Shown piece after piece: positions 33,607 to 44,588 of a stretch of DNA of 64,000 bases. Source of the DNA: Aspidiotus rigidus (taxonomy: Eukaryota; Arthropoda; Insecta; Hemiptera; Diaspididae); NCBI GenBank assembly GCA_035079385.1, contig JAVHKY010000001.1, positions 14,408,501-14,472,500 on the forward strand, in the 5' to 3' direction. The notes beneath the pieces are model-generated. The model was given only the letters and a program-made list of their open reading frames with translations, ran no database searches and was not told the origin of the DNA. Made by a program: the position numbers and the translations under genes. Numbering within the stretch: the first letter of the stretch is position 1; each line of letters opens with the position of its first letter.

Positions 33607-36600
33607 ATGGATCCAATCCTTGAATTAGATGAATTTTGGGAAGTTGACGAGGAAACCTCTCAAAATGAAGAAAATGAACAAGCAGAGGAGGGAAACGATT
33701 ATAAACTTCAATTTTTATCTTCCCTAATCCCCAAATCTTTTTCAGGAGTTAGAACAGAATTGAACAATTTTATAATTAATTGTAATTCGGCTATGAAGCT
33801 AGCAAATTCGAATCAGAAAAGGGCTCTTCTGTACGTTATCTTATCTAAAATTGAGGACCCCGCCAAGTCGCAATTGCTTCATTTTACTTTTAAGACTTGG
33901 AAAGAATTAAGGGAAAAATTAAATCAACTATATCGAACAAAAAGACATTATTCGCAATTTTTGGAGGATTTGAATAGTCTTCGGCAAAATGCTAATGAAA
34001 CAGTAGTAGCTTATCACCGGAGAATTGAAGAAGCGGAATCTAAGGTCTTGAATGCTCTGAATTTGTCCACTATGGACAAGGCTCTAAAGCCTGGGTGTAT
34101 TGAAAACATAAAACAAATTGCACTGAGTCGTTTCACATTTCACTCTGCACCTGAAATTTCGAAGTTTTTACGTTGGAAAGGATACACATCACTTAATGAA
34201 GCATTAAATCCAGCTATAGAGGAGGAAATGGCTATTAATATGAGACGTGAAAAATTTGTTAAAACACCAAAACCAAATTATCAAGGTTCTAATTCTAATA
34301 AGGGAAAATTTTGCACGTTTTGTAAACGATCAAATCACGATATAAGGTCTTGTTTCAAATACAAGGATCAACAAACGCAAGGAAAATCAAATTTCAGAGC
34401 TAAGGTTTTTACTACAGGTAGCAAAATGGAAAATGGTCGCTCTCGTCCTGAAGGGGGCTCCAAACCCACATGTTTTTTTTGTAAAAGAGTGGGGCATATA
34501 GCATCTCAATGTGAGTTAAAGAAGGAGAAGGACGCAAAAAATAGGGACTCACGAAATTTTAGAACAAATCAGCCACATTCTCCCCCTGGTAACAGAAATA
34601 ATACGCTTTCACGACCGGGATCTTCTGGAAATTATTTAAGTTCGACTGGGATTTATGCTTTGGATACCCTGTCAAGGAAGGCACTCATCTATGTAGAATT
34701 ATTTACAGACGAAGCCATCTCAGGAAAATTAAATCTCCTACTAGACGCTGGGGCTGCGGTGACAGTCATTAAGGGGAATAGGTTAAAACCCCGAACTTGG
34801 TTTTGGTCAGATGAAAGTTTAGAGATGGTAGGAGTTGATGGAAAAAATCCAATAAAAACTTTGGGATCGGCTAACGTCTGTTTTACATTTAAACCACAAG
34901 GAGAAATTAAACACAAGGTTCAATTATTAAAAGAGGAGCATGGAGTCCCTGTTGATGGTCTCCTTGGTATCGATTTCTTCGATAAATGGGCAAGGTTTAT
35001 TAATTTTGAGACAAAAGAATTAATTTTGAAGGGATGTAAGTACGGGATACCCTTCCATAGACTTGATGAGTTTGAAGAAAGGAAAAAATTTATGGAACCC
35101 ATTCGAAGTAATCAGTTGTGGATCTCTCAAATTTACGTCGCTCCCCGTTCGGAAACTTTAGTTGATATAGAGGTCGAGAACCCAGAAATTGGGGAAGGAA
35201 TAATTCCAGGATTACAATTAAAAGAAAATATCTTTCTTTCTCGAGCGGTAACGCGCGTAGAAGACACGGGTTATGCAAAGGCTACGTTATTAAATTTATC
35301 AAAAAACGAATATTTATACGAGACAGCCTTAATTAAGTTAGAAGAATTTCCGCAAGAACCCACAACCATTCTCCTAACACAACCTAGCCAGGATCAGGCA
35401 CCAAGTAAGGAAGAAAGGTATGAGCAGTTGAAAGAAAATTTAGATTTGTCACATTTGAACGCTGAAGAGAAGCAAGTTATTCAGTCTATCTGCCTTAAAT
35501 TTCAGGATATCTTTCATCTGAAGGGAGATAAGTTGACCTTCTCCACCATAGCTAAGCATGACATTCGATTGAAGGATGAAACTCCAATTAATATAAAAAA
35601 TTATAGGCAACCTCACGCTTTAAAAGGAGAAATTAAAAAACAGGTAGATCAGATGTTAGAAGACGGAATCATTAGACCTAGTATGTCGCCGTGGAACGCC
35701 CCTTTGTGGATTGTTCCAAAGAAGGGAGTAGATAAAGAAGGAAATAAGAAGTGGAGGTTAGTTGTCGACTATAGACGCCTGAATGAGGTAACTATTGGAC
35801 AAAGTTACCCCTTACCTCAAATTAACGAAATTTTAGAAGATTTAGGTTCGGCAAAGTATTTTACGTGTCTAGATCTAGCCAGTGGTTATCACCAACTAAA
35901 AATGGAAGAGAAAGATATTGAAAAAACTGCTTTTTCTACTATGGGAGGTCACTGGGAATTTTTGAGAATCCCTTTTGGACTCACGGGAGCACCCTCTACA
36001 TTTATGAGAGCCATGCATGCATGTCTCTCAGGCCTAACGCCAGATCGAGCCATGGTTTATTTAGATGATATTATTATCCATGCCCCCGATTTAGTCACCC
36101 ACCAAGAGAAGTTACTATCAGTTTTTAAAAGGTTGAGACACTACAACTTGAAATTACAACCAGAGAAGTGTGAATTTTTAAAAAGGGAAGTTCAGTATTT
36201 GGGTCACGTTGTCAACGAGTTTGGAGTACTCCCCGACCCAGGAAAAATTGCCGTAGTTAGCGAATATCCTGCACCCTCCAAGGTTAAGGAGTTACAGGCT
36301 TTCTTAGGATTTGTGGGATATTATCGACGGTTTATAAAAAATTTTTCGGAAATTGCAAGACCTCTGACTAAGTTACTGAGGAAGGGTGAAACATTTGAAT
36401 GGGGCGAAGCTCAGGAAAAAGCATTCAACGAGTTAAAGAATTTACTTATTAGTGATCTAATATTAAAATTTCCTGATTTTTCTAAAGAATTTATCCTCAC
36501 TTGCGACGCATCAAACGCAAGTATAGGTGCAGTGTTATCACAAGGTACCCCACCAAATGATCTGCCTATAGCTTACGCCAGTCGAGTATTAAATAAGGCA

Positions 36601-39600
36601 GAATTGAATTATTCGGTTACTGAAAAGGAACTCCTAGCAGTCATATTTGGAACAAAACACTTTCGTTCGTATCTTTTCGGTAAAAAATTTGTAATTTACA
36701 CAGATCATCGCCCCCTCATTTGGTTATCGAAAGTGAAGGAGGGAGGAAACAGTAGACTCTTACGATGGAGATTGAAGTTAGAAGAGTATCAATTTGATAT
36801 TTTATACCGTCCCGGGAAATCAAATCAGGTAGCGGATGCACTCAGTCGCATACCCAATCCGATAGCAACGCCTGTACATCAATTTACAATTCTTTTGGGG
36901 CAAATTCACGACTATAAAGGGATGTTACGCGAAAATATTGCTTCTAAAGAAGAAATCAAAGTAAATATTATTAATGATTCGGTCTTTACGAAAAAATCAA
37001 TCATCCTATTTTCTGCCACCAGACCAAATGATGTAGAATTGAGGGAATTCCTGAATAAAACCAGGAAATATGGGCTAACAAAATTTCCAGTCATGCTCAC
37101 TGGTCAAGCTCACCACACAAGACGTAAGGATTATAATTTAATTTTATGCGCGTATAAGGAAGATTATTATGATTCAGGAAAATATGAGGACATTTTCTCT
37201 TCTTTACAAGTAGCAAAAAATGTTGCAGAAAGGAAAGGTTTGAAGGAAATATTCATTGAAAAATTAGGAGATGTCCATGAACGAATTAATCTCGAGAAAT
37301 TTAAGGTTATCATTCACTACCTCTTTAAGGACACAAATATCAAGCCAACAATTTGCTTAAATCAGAAAATTCAGGTGAAAGAAGAGGAAAAGGAAAATTT
37401 GCTAAATTTGAATCACAGCACACCTGAAGCAGGCCACTGCGGATTTTGGAGAACTTACAATAAAATGAAAGATCTGTACATTTGGGATGATCTCAAAGGA
37501 GATATTACTGCCTATATTAAAAAATGTCACCAGTGTCAAGTAAACAAGGTAAATAGAAATCCCATTAGAAGTCCGTTAGAAATAACTACAACTAGCACTC
37601 GTCCCTTTGAGAAAATCTTCATTGATTTAGTAGGCCCATTGCCCATCACTGAACGCGGAAATAGATTTATCTTCACTCTCCAAGACGACCTGAGTCGTTT
37701 TTCTTACGCAATACCTATTAATTCAGGGGAAGCCCTCGTCGTTGCCGAAGAATTAAACAAATTTATCTCTATTTTCGGTATCCCAGAAAAGGTGCAAAGT
37801 GATAACGGGACCAATTTTGCCTCTGAGGTTATAAAAGCCTTAATGAGAATTTACAAAATTCGACATATTTTCACTTCCTTGTATTGGCCTCGTAGCAATG
37901 GCGCGCTTGAACGCTGGCATTCGTCGTTGAAGGATTATTTAAAGCATTTTACAAGATCTACTCAGGATAATTGGGATGAATATGTATTTCATGCAGTATT
38001 TTGTTACAATAGCCATGTCCATGCCTCAACCAAGAAAACGCCATACGAACTCGTCTTTGGCCACCCAGCTCGTGTGCCTAGCTCTATAACAACGAACCCC
38101 ACGTTTCAATATACATATGATGACTATCACAGTCAATTAAAACTTCGTCTCACCAATAGTCATAGGCTTGCCAGGGAAAACCTTATAAAAAGTAAGGAAG
38201 AGTCAAAAGAGAGGTATGATCGTAGACTAAACCCTCATGATTTCCAGGAAGGCGACTTAGTATATATCAAAAATAAGTCTCATCAGGTTGGGCGCGCGAG
38301 GAAAATGGATCCAGAATATATAGGTCCTTATAGAATTCTCAAGGTGAATGACAATCATACTGTTAAGGTTAAGGTAGGTCGGAAACACAACCCCTACCAT
38401 TTTGATATGTTGAGACCATGTACTGATGCGAATATAGCCGCAGATGAACGTACTCAACCTCTTACAAGGAGAAATGCAACTCGAATGAACTTAGGTCTCA
38501 TTCCCATTCTTCTCTTAATTCTTGTAAACTCACCAATTGTACAGGCAGGCAACGTAAAGAACGCTATTTTTCCAATAACTCATAAGTCAGGCATATATTT
38601 TGAGAATCTAGGCAGAGCAAAATTAACCAATTCCATCTGGAATTTTATTACCTTTCGGGATATGGATTTGTACAGGCAACGCCATGAGTTTCTAGATCAA
38701 TCAATGAAAACGGTAAATGACCTTTGTCATCAAATGCAAATAAAAAATCGGACGCAGAGTTATGAATGTTATAAGCGATCCTCGTTTATTAGCACCTATA
38801 GAATTAAGTTAGAAGAAGGATATGAAAATATACAAAATTTAGTTCATCACTCTCTAAAACGAAGCAAAAGATTCCTTGACTATGGCCTTATTCCACAACT
38901 TTCAACAATTCAAAAATGGCTCACGGGTACACCTGATTCTGATGATCATAGACGTTACGATTCTTCAATAGAGAAGGTCTTAGGAGACACGGAAAATATA
39001 AGAGAGTTGGTTCGGGAGCAGTTTCACATTATAAAAAGTAGTATCCTCGATTTCAACACAACACTAGCTACTTTGCAGAATAATGAGCAAGCTCTAAAAA
39101 ATAATTTTCTGGTCATAGGGAATTTTATGGAACAAACCGAGCAAAATTTAAACATGACCGTTTTGAGAGAATTATTCATCGAGAATGAATTAATTTTAAC
39201 TTCAATGTTACAACAAGCTATAGAAGAGTATGACACGCTTACTACGGGCATACTCTTTGCGAAAAAAGGGATTTTACACCCTAGTATCATAAAGCCTTCA
39301 GAACTCAGTAGAGAGTTAAGTCTGGTACAATTACCAAATGATAAAACATTTCCATTCGCAGTCGATCCGCTTTCAATTCATACATTCATTGATCTCTGTA
39401 AAATAGATATAATTTTTACTGATCAAAATCGCCTAGTTTTCACCATACACATTCCCTTAGCACAAAATCAGGATTTTGATCTTTTCAAAATCTTACCATT
39501 TCCAGTAAGCATGAAAGATTCCCCTCTAGTTCATCGATTCATTCAACCTTCCAACGATTACTTTATTATAAATAAGGTACGAACTAAGAGAGCGGTGTTA

Positions 39601-40485
39601 AAAGATCTGAGTGTGTGCAGCGAAATTTTGGAAGGAACATTTCTCTGCCATTTAACGATCTTAGAATATACAAATCCAGAAAACAATTGCGAAACAATGT
39701 TGTTTTTAAATAAAAATGCAACTATCCCTTTCACTTGCGATGTTAAAACTATATTTTCAGAAATGTCAGTATGGTATCCTCTTATGGGAAATCGGTGGCT
39801 TTTTAGCCTAACAAAAGGCGAAACAATTTCAATCGAATGTGTTAACAGGGAAAAAATATTGGATTTATATGCTGTAGGCACGGGTTTACTCTTTTTAGAA
39901 GATAACTGTCGAGCCTATACTTCAAATGGATTAATAATGTCTACCACAAAGTACAATCACACATATACCCATTACGTACCACTAACAGATATCGAATTAA
40001 TTCCCAATACCAATACGTTCAATTTCACGCGAGGAAAACTCCAACCTATTAGAGTAACAGATTTAAATTCTAAAGAGTTAAAAGTCTTAGCGCATAAGAT
40101 TGATGATTACGAAAAAATACTAGATTTACGCACCGGTCACGAACGATTGCAAGAACAAACGTCGTGGCTTGGATATACTATTGGGTTGTCTCTTCTTGGA
40201 GTAGGAATCTATTGGCTATTAAAATGTTGCCCAATAGTAGCGTGGTCCTTAAGTTCTCTCCTTCCATTTCTTGGCTGTTGTTTTGGGTCGCGTCCGTCAA
40301 CGCAAGTAGAACAAGCCCACGAATTACTTCGCCTAAATTCCCCAGTAGTGGAACAGGTCTTAGAAGTACTTCATGGAAATTCTCCCGCCAGAAATGAAGA
40401 AGTCCCTCAACATCAGGAGTCTCCAACATCGTCAACTTCAGGACGTCCGTATCGTTTGCGGACAAGAGCAGTTAAAATAGCGTAG
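33607..40485 (+). CDS. gag-pol-env: Single-frame Gag-Pol-Env polyprotein ORF of the gypsy element
   Basis: 2292 codons with no stop or shift. Gag: residues 1 to about 330, with two CCHC knuckles (CTFCKRSNHDIRSC near 234, CFFCKRVGHIASQC near 288). Protease near 377 reads LLLDAGAAVTVI, with DAG where DSG/DTG is usual. Reverse transcriptase near 650-830 contains YLDD at about 817; RNase H starts LTCDASNASIG near 964. Integrase has an HHCC finger near 1268 and D, D, E near 1338 (IDLVGP), 1397 (SDNGTNF) and 1434 (ALERWHS), then a GPY/F module. Env begins about Met 1627 (ATG 38485) with a signal peptide-like stretch, a furin-type RSKR near 1751, and a transmembrane stretch near 2185-2220; it resembles the insect F-like Env family. 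Env is presumably expressed by splicing; that is inferred. Confidence 0.95.
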   Translation: MDPILELDEFWEVDEETSQNEENEQAEEGNDYKLQFLSSLIPKSFSGVRTELNNFIINCNSAMKLANSNQKRALLYVILSKIEDPAKSQLLHFTFKTWKELREKLNQLYRTKRHYSQFLEDLNSLRQNANETVVAYHRRIEEAESKVLNALNLSTMDKALKPGCIENIKQIALSRFTFHSAPEISKFLRWKGYTSLNEALNPAIEEEMAINMRREKFVKTPKPNYQGSNSNKGKFCTFCKRSNHDIRSCFKYKDQQTQGKSNFRAKVFTTGSKMENGRSRPEGGSKPTCFFCKRVGHIASQCELKKEKDAKNRDSRNFRTNQPHSPPGNRNNTLSRPGSSGNYLSSTGIYALDTLSRKALIYVELFTDEAISGKLNLLLDAGAAVTVIKGNRLKPRTWFWSDESLEMVGVDGKNPIKTLGSANVCFTFKPQGEIKHKVQLLKEEHGVPVDGLLGIDFFDKWARFINFETKELILKGCKYGIPFHRLDEFEERKKFMEPIRSNQLWISQIYVAPRSETLVDIEVENPEIGEGIIPGLQLKENIFLSRAVTRVEDTGYAKATLLNLSKNEYLYETALIKLEEFPQEPTTILLTQPSQDQAPSKEERYEQLKENLDLSHLNAEEKQVIQSICLKFQDIFHLKGDKLTFSTIAKHDIRLKDETPINIKNYRQPHALKGEIKKQVDQMLEDGIIRPSMSPWNAPLWIVPKKGVDKEGNKKWRLVVDYRRLNEVTIGQSYPLPQINEILEDLGSAKYFTCLDLASGYHQLKMEEKDIEKTAFSTMGGHWEFLRIPFGLTGAPSTFMRAMHACLSGLTPDRAMVYLDDIIIHAPDLVTHQEKLLSVFKRLRHYNLKLQPEKCEFLKREVQYLGHVVNEFGVLPDPGKIAVVSEYPAPSKVKELQAFLGFVGYYRRFIKNFSEIARPLTKLLRKGETFEWGEAQEKAFNELKNLLISDLILKFPDFSKEFILTCDASNASIGAVLSQGTPPNDLPIAYASRVLNKAELNYSVTEKELLAVIFGTKHFRSYLFGKKFVIYTDHRPLIWLSKVKEGGNSRLLRWRLKLEEYQFDILYRPGKSNQVADALSRIPNPIATPVHQFTILLGQIHDYKGMLRENIASKEEIKVNIINDSVFTKKSIILFSATRPNDVELREFLNKTRKYGLTKFPVMLTGQAHHTRRKDYNLILCAYKEDYYDSGKYEDIFSSLQVAKNVAERKGLKEIFIEKLGDVHERINLEKFKVIIHYLFKDTNIKPTICLNQKIQVKEEEKENLLNLNHSTPEAGHCGFWRTYNKMKDLYIWDDLKGDITAYIKKCHQCQVNKVNRNPIRSPLEITTTSTRPFEKIFIDLVGPLPITERGNRFIFTLQDDLSRFSYAIPINSGEALVVAEELNKFISIFGIPEKVQSDNGTNFASEVIKALMRIYKIRHIFTSLYWPRSNGALERWHSSLKDYLKHFTRSTQDNWDEYVFHAVFCYNSHVHASTKKTPYELVFGHPARVPSSITTNPTFQYTYDDYHSQLKLRLTNSHRLARENLIKSKEESKERYDRRLNPHDFQEGDLVYIKNKSHQVGRARKMDPEYIGPYRILKVNDNHTVKVKVGRKHNPYHFDMLRPCTDANIAADERTQPLTRRNATRMNLGLIPILLLILVNSPIVQAGNVKNAIFPITHKSGIYFENLGRAKLTNSIWNFITFRDMDLYRQRHEFLDQSMKTVNDLCHQMQIKNRTQSYECYKRSSFISTYRIKLEEGYENIQNLVHHSLKRSKRFLDYGLIPQLSTIQKWLTGTPDSDDHRRYDSSIEKVLGDTENIRELVREQFHIIKSSILDFNTTLATLQNNEQALKNNFLVIGNFMEQTEQNLNMTVLRELFIENELILTSMLQQAIEEYDTLTTGILFAKKGILHPSIIKPSELSRELSLVQLPNDKTFPFAVDPLSIHTFIDLCKIDIIFTDQNRLVFTIHIPLAQNQDFDLFKILPFPVSMKDSPLVHRFIQPSNDYFIINKVRTKRAVLKDLSVCSEILEGTFLCHLTILEYTNPENNCETMLFLNKNATIPFTCDVKTIFSEMSVWYPLMGNRWLFSLTKGETISIECVNREKILDLYAVGTGLLFLEDNCRAYTSNGLIMSTTKYNHTYTHYVPLTDIELIPNTNTFNFTRGKLQPIRVTDLNSKELKVLAHKIDDYEKILDLRTGHERLQEQTSWLGYTIGLSLLGVGIYWLLKCCPIVAWSLSSLLPFLGCCFGSRPSTQVEQAHELLRLNSPVVEQVLEVLHGNSPARNEEVPQHQESPTSSTSGRPYRLRTRAVKIA

Positions 40486-40612
40486 AATCGCGTTTTGAAC
40501 AATGTTATATATACATATATATTATTCCCCGTTTGTCTATCCATATATCTAATTCTAATCCTAAGAAACCCACTCCTTATTCCTAATTCTACTTATAACT
40601 TATGTGCATAGA

Positions 40613-41215
40613 ATGCCGGCAACGTTAGAAGAACTCGTCGTTAGCATATTCGCCCTTCGCGAATATTTGAAATATTGCTTGGTGAAGAAACCTAAATGGG
40701 GACTCTGCACATTTATCAACCTCCCCAAACCAGAGGACGAAGGCACCGAATTTCGCTTATACCACATACGCTACATCATCGAGCGACTCCTCAATCGAGT
40801 AATATATCTACCGCAAATTAATATAACTCGCCAATCGAACAACCAGGTCCTGATTTTCACCGCTGATTCTGTCAAATGTCCGCGAATCTACGACGAACAA
40901 TTGGAGTTATTAGAGGCACTGCATCTCTTATACCGAAGCAACCTAACGGTACCTCTGATTACGAACATCCGAGACCGATGGTACGTAGAAGTCACTTCGT
41001 TCGTGACTCACTTCCAGTCAAGTTACGGCAACAGGATTGTATGCGTCCAACGCAACAATGCCTGGAATAGACTCGAGTTTCAATGTATCAAACGAGAGAA
41101 AAAACTACTGCCCGGCGTTTATTACACCCAAATCACAATACCAGACGATCCATGTGGTGATCTGTTACCGTCTGACGACGACGATGAACCTGAATATATT
41201 CCTTTACCCTTCTAA
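40613..41215 (+). CDS. Extra gypsy ORF downstream of env, 200 aa, unknown
   Basis: ATG 40613-40615 (MPATLEELVVSIFALREYLK) to TAA at 41213-41215, lying 127 bases after env and 331 bases before the 3' LTR. It ends in an acidic tail (PSDDDDEPEYIPLPF). The body has alternating charged and hydrophobic segments, with Cys at VKKPKWGLCTF, SVKCPRIY and LEFQCIKREKK. No signal peptide, membrane helix or domain that I recognise. Codon use resembles the main ORF and there is no lesion, which argues that it is translated, perhaps from a spliced subgenomic RNA. Most errantiviruses have no such ORF. Confidence 0.75.
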   Translation: MPATLEELVVSIFALREYLKYCLVKKPKWGLCTFINLPKPEDEGTEFRLYHIRYIIERLLNRVIYLPQINITRQSNNQVLIFTADSVKCPRIYDEQLELLEALHLLYRSNLTVPLITNIRDRWYVEVTSFVTHFQSSYGNRIVCVQRNNAWNRLEFQCIKREKKLLPGVYYTQITIPDDPCGDLLPSDDDDEPEYIPLPF

Positions 41216-41546
41216 CAGTTGTTCCCGGTTTGTAATAATTTTGTGTTTTTCTTTTTTTTATTATTTTCCTTTGTATTCGTTACCACGAATAAGATTCTCT
41301 CCTATTGAAATCTAACGTATTAGGTATAATCAAAAAATCCCTTCATGTTCGAATTAAGTTTAATTTTCATTTTATGTATTTTTATGTCTCAATATTTGAC
41401 GCATTTACTTTTTACTTTGTATATTACTATGATAATTATGTTCACAGAATGTTTATCAAACGGCGCTATTAGTTCGGACTATCCCACTTAGTAGGTGTCT
41501 TGTACTTAAATTTTTCGTTCCTCAAAATTTCATTTTAGGGGGAAGG
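41216..41546 (+). other. Gypsy 3' untranslated region and polypurine tract
   Basis: AT-rich, no ORF. Ends TTTTAGGGGGAAGG directly before the LTR, the expected plus-strand primer. Confidence 0.8.
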
Positions 41547-42126
41547 TGTTAGTATTCCATACTTGTCTAATGCTCTTCTTTACCGTGATACGGCATACCT
41601 TTGTCGCTGGACAACTATTAAAATCATATTTCCACATTTCTGTTACTTTTACGACTCAAAGCGAGAATCCGTTGTCTACCACCCAAAACCCTCGTTTTGG
41701 ATCATAAAATTGTCCTTATTTATTCCTAACAATAGGGGTGATCCGACAAGATAGTCGAGTTGGTGCAACTAGATTTAATTAGCTGACTTAATACGTATTG
41801 AGGTATGTCGGTAGGATTAACTTCTTGAATCTTCGCCTTTGATCATAAAACGTCTAAACGCGTTTTGGAAATCATGTGGTCAATCGTAAAAGGGTTAAGA
41901 CGAGACAAGAACAATTTCGAGAGACGCTTCGAGATCGCTACCGAACCCCTTTTCTTATAAAAGCTCCTCGAAGCTAAGACAAGTAGTCAGTCAGTCAGTC
42001 GTAATCTCTGAATCCAAGTCCGGACGAAGTAGCGTCAATCGCATAGTAAGAACGTATCATTTTTTGTATTTATTTCAAAGAATAAACAATCTTTATTTCT
42101 CGTGCTCGATCGATTGGAAGCTAACA
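41547..42126 (+). repeat. 3' LTR
   Basis: 580 bp, identical by eye to 32211-32790. Followed by CACT (42127-42130), matching CACT at 32207-32210. Confidence 0.97.
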
Positions 42127-42217
42127 CACTATTCAAAACTTAAACAAATAAAACATGGTAGGTACCTAAGACTAAAATCAATCAACGAAGTAGGAAAAAA
42201 AATTGCGCGCATCGAAA

Positions 42218-44532
42218 TTATGAAGATTGCTTTTGTTTTGTAGATTGGACAATTAGATCATCATCTTCTTCGTCAGTCTGAGGAAGACTGTCTTCTACAT
42301 CTTTTGAACGCGGTAGCTGGGAATATTCCTCATGAAACCTGACTGGGATAGCACCATTCTTGCATAGATTCATCAAGTCAGCATACTTGACATCTGATAT
42401 CGGTATTTTATGGTTGTACAGGCGAGGTGGCTCGGATAGCGTTTCTCGCTTACGTTTTGATTCAAACATTAGAATTTGCGGACTTTCTTGATTAGCAATG
42501 TAGAAAATTTCAATCTTCTCCATGGCTGTTCTTTTATGAAACACGGCTCTCTGAAAATCGGTCACTGAAAATGGCATCCCATCAGTTGTTTTATTAGAAA
42601 GATTTTTCCCATTTGACTTGGAAAAAGTTTTCCAATCACGCCAATTATTGTATGACATTTTGATAATTTTATAAGGGAATGGGTCAATCCGAGCATTGGT
42701 GATGATAGTATTCCATTCAGAGGGCGCAAATACCGTCTTCTTTTTCATAGATCGTTCAATTGTTGCATGGACTGAATCAACGGTCATCATGGTATGTCCA
42801 ACTACTAAACAATTGAATGATACAGTTTTAATATTCTGTAAATTCGTTAAACATTTTGCTAGACATGTAAGGACAATCTTATTTTTTTGCTGTCCAGCGC
42901 AATTATCGCAATACAGAGCAACTTCTTTTACTTTTCCGCGTCCATCTACCTCGATTAAATATTTTTCTATACAAGAAGCCACCTCGCAAGAGCCGCGATT
43001 TCCGTCAACCTCTCCCCAAGTAAAACAGAATCCACTCTGAGTTTCACTCTCGTAGAACGTTAAATTGTAGAACGCGTATTTGCGAGAATAGAAAAATAAT
43101 GTACTTTTTCCCCGGGGTGTATTCAGAACCTTTTCCAGATCGAGGGAACAACAGACAAAATTTGGGTCTTTTTTTGCTCGTTCTTGATCTGCAGCATACC
43201 TCAAGTTGACAGCATCCTTCTCTGCAAGATGTTTATCATGAATCTCTCGTTCTTCGTCGGTAGGATTACTTAGGCTCTTGAATAGTACACACTGGCTACA
43301 TTTGTCCTTTTTTGGGACGTGAATTCCGATGTTGTACTTGGTACGAAAGATTTTTTTGAATATGTACTGGGATACGGGTTTCAATGAGCGGATGGAGCAA
43401 TATTCTCCATAGATTCTGTACACTTTCGTTAGATTCTCAAATTCTTCAGGTAGATACTTTCTAACACTACTTGAACGACAGTAATGGGAGGGTACTGCTG
43501 GCAAACACTCAATAAAGTTCATTACCGTCTTTATAGCTTTGGGAGGCGTTTTATTCTTTGGCGATGTTTTACCCCTTTCATCACTTTTTCCCAAACCTAG
43601 AACACGATGGCTATTATTTTCTGTATAACGTAAAAATTTTTCTTTAACGTCCAGGGTTGACATGAAAAACGCTCTACAAACTACGACAGTTTCCTCATCT
43701 TTTGGTAGAGAATATACCCGTGTAAACTTACGTCGACTGGTAGAAGATGACGTAGTTGTTCTATTTTTCTCTTTTCTCTGCATATGTTTCAAAATGAAAT
43801 CTTTCTTCTGGATTGGACTCAGTAACCAATATTTGGCAAAAATATCCTTTCGTAAATCATCCGAAAAACTTAGACCACATTTTCTTTTACATTCATTCTG
43901 ACAACCAGGACGTAATTCTCTGGGAGGAATTGTTTTACCACTCGACGATATGTATTCTTTTCCTGTTTGTCGTAGTAATTTTGATCTTACTTTATGTGGC
44001 AGCTGTCGTGGTTTTCGACGACCTACTTTTCCGATTACTCCTTCTGTTTCAAACGCACTCTGAGGGAAAAAGTTCTTGTTGACCACAATATCATCTTCCA
44101 TTGATTCAGACAAGGAACCTTCCTCAACAATGATAGAATTTTCATCTCCTCCTACCAGAAGTTCAGCTGACGAGATAAGGTTTTTGAAGGCGATTGACTC
44201 ATCTACGTTGATATTATCAACATCTACATAGAAAGAAAGTTACTCATTACAAATACGTTGATACTTTTTTTTGCATCTTGACATCTGCGAATATAAATTG
44301 CATAACTGTAATTTACAAAAAGCTCACCGTTCATTACTGACGACTCTGAAAAAGTATTTACTTCATTTCCCAACAAAGGAAGCAGCAACACGTCAACTTC
44401 GGCGTCATTCGAAAAAAAAGAGATAGAATCCGCTTCAATATCAAGACTTTGATTTTCTAGGCCAACGGGATTAATATCAAGACTTTCTAGGCTAACGGGA
44501 TCATCTTCTAAAACATTGATGAATGATTTCAT
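42218..44532 (-). CDS. DUF7869-like putative transposase, main exons
   Basis: Main exon 42218-44223 after acceptor CTATGTAG, joined in phase to exon 44328-44532 (ATG 44530-44532, donor GTGAGC). Together about 735 residues. The N-terminal part is acidic. A Cys cluster CQNECKRKCGLSF and a second CSQCVLF may bind zinc. An RNase-H-like core is suggested by VCCSLDLEKVLNTP, EVALYCDNCAGQQKNK and GHTMMTVDSVHATIE, where the conserved Asp/Glu could be catalytic. DNCxGQxKN is the hallmark I associate with DUF7869 proteins. It ends in an acidic tail. The main frame is intact. It lies inside terminal inverted repeats, so a transposase role is likely but inferred. Confidence 0.75.
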
Positions 44533-44588
44533 GTTGAACAAAGGCTACAACTAAAACGAAAATTAGAAGAGCTTGATGGACAACTAAC

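Larger units (their letters stand above)
32211..42126 (+). mobile_element. Complete Ty3/gypsy errantivirus-like element with env and an extra ORF
   Basis: Two 580-bp LTRs (32211-32790 and 41547-42126), both TGTTAG...CTAACA, are identical by eye. The flanks carry a CACT duplication (32207-32210 and 42127-42130). A primer-binding site TGGCGCAGTCGGTAGG lies at 32796-32811, a polypurine tract AGGGGGAAGG precedes the 3' LTR. The main ORF (33607-40485) runs uninterrupted through gag, pol and env, and a second ORF (40613-41215) follows. No lesion is visible, so it is probably the youngest insertion in the window and possibly active. It sits in the last 96-bp repeat of the DNA transposon. Confidence 0.97.
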
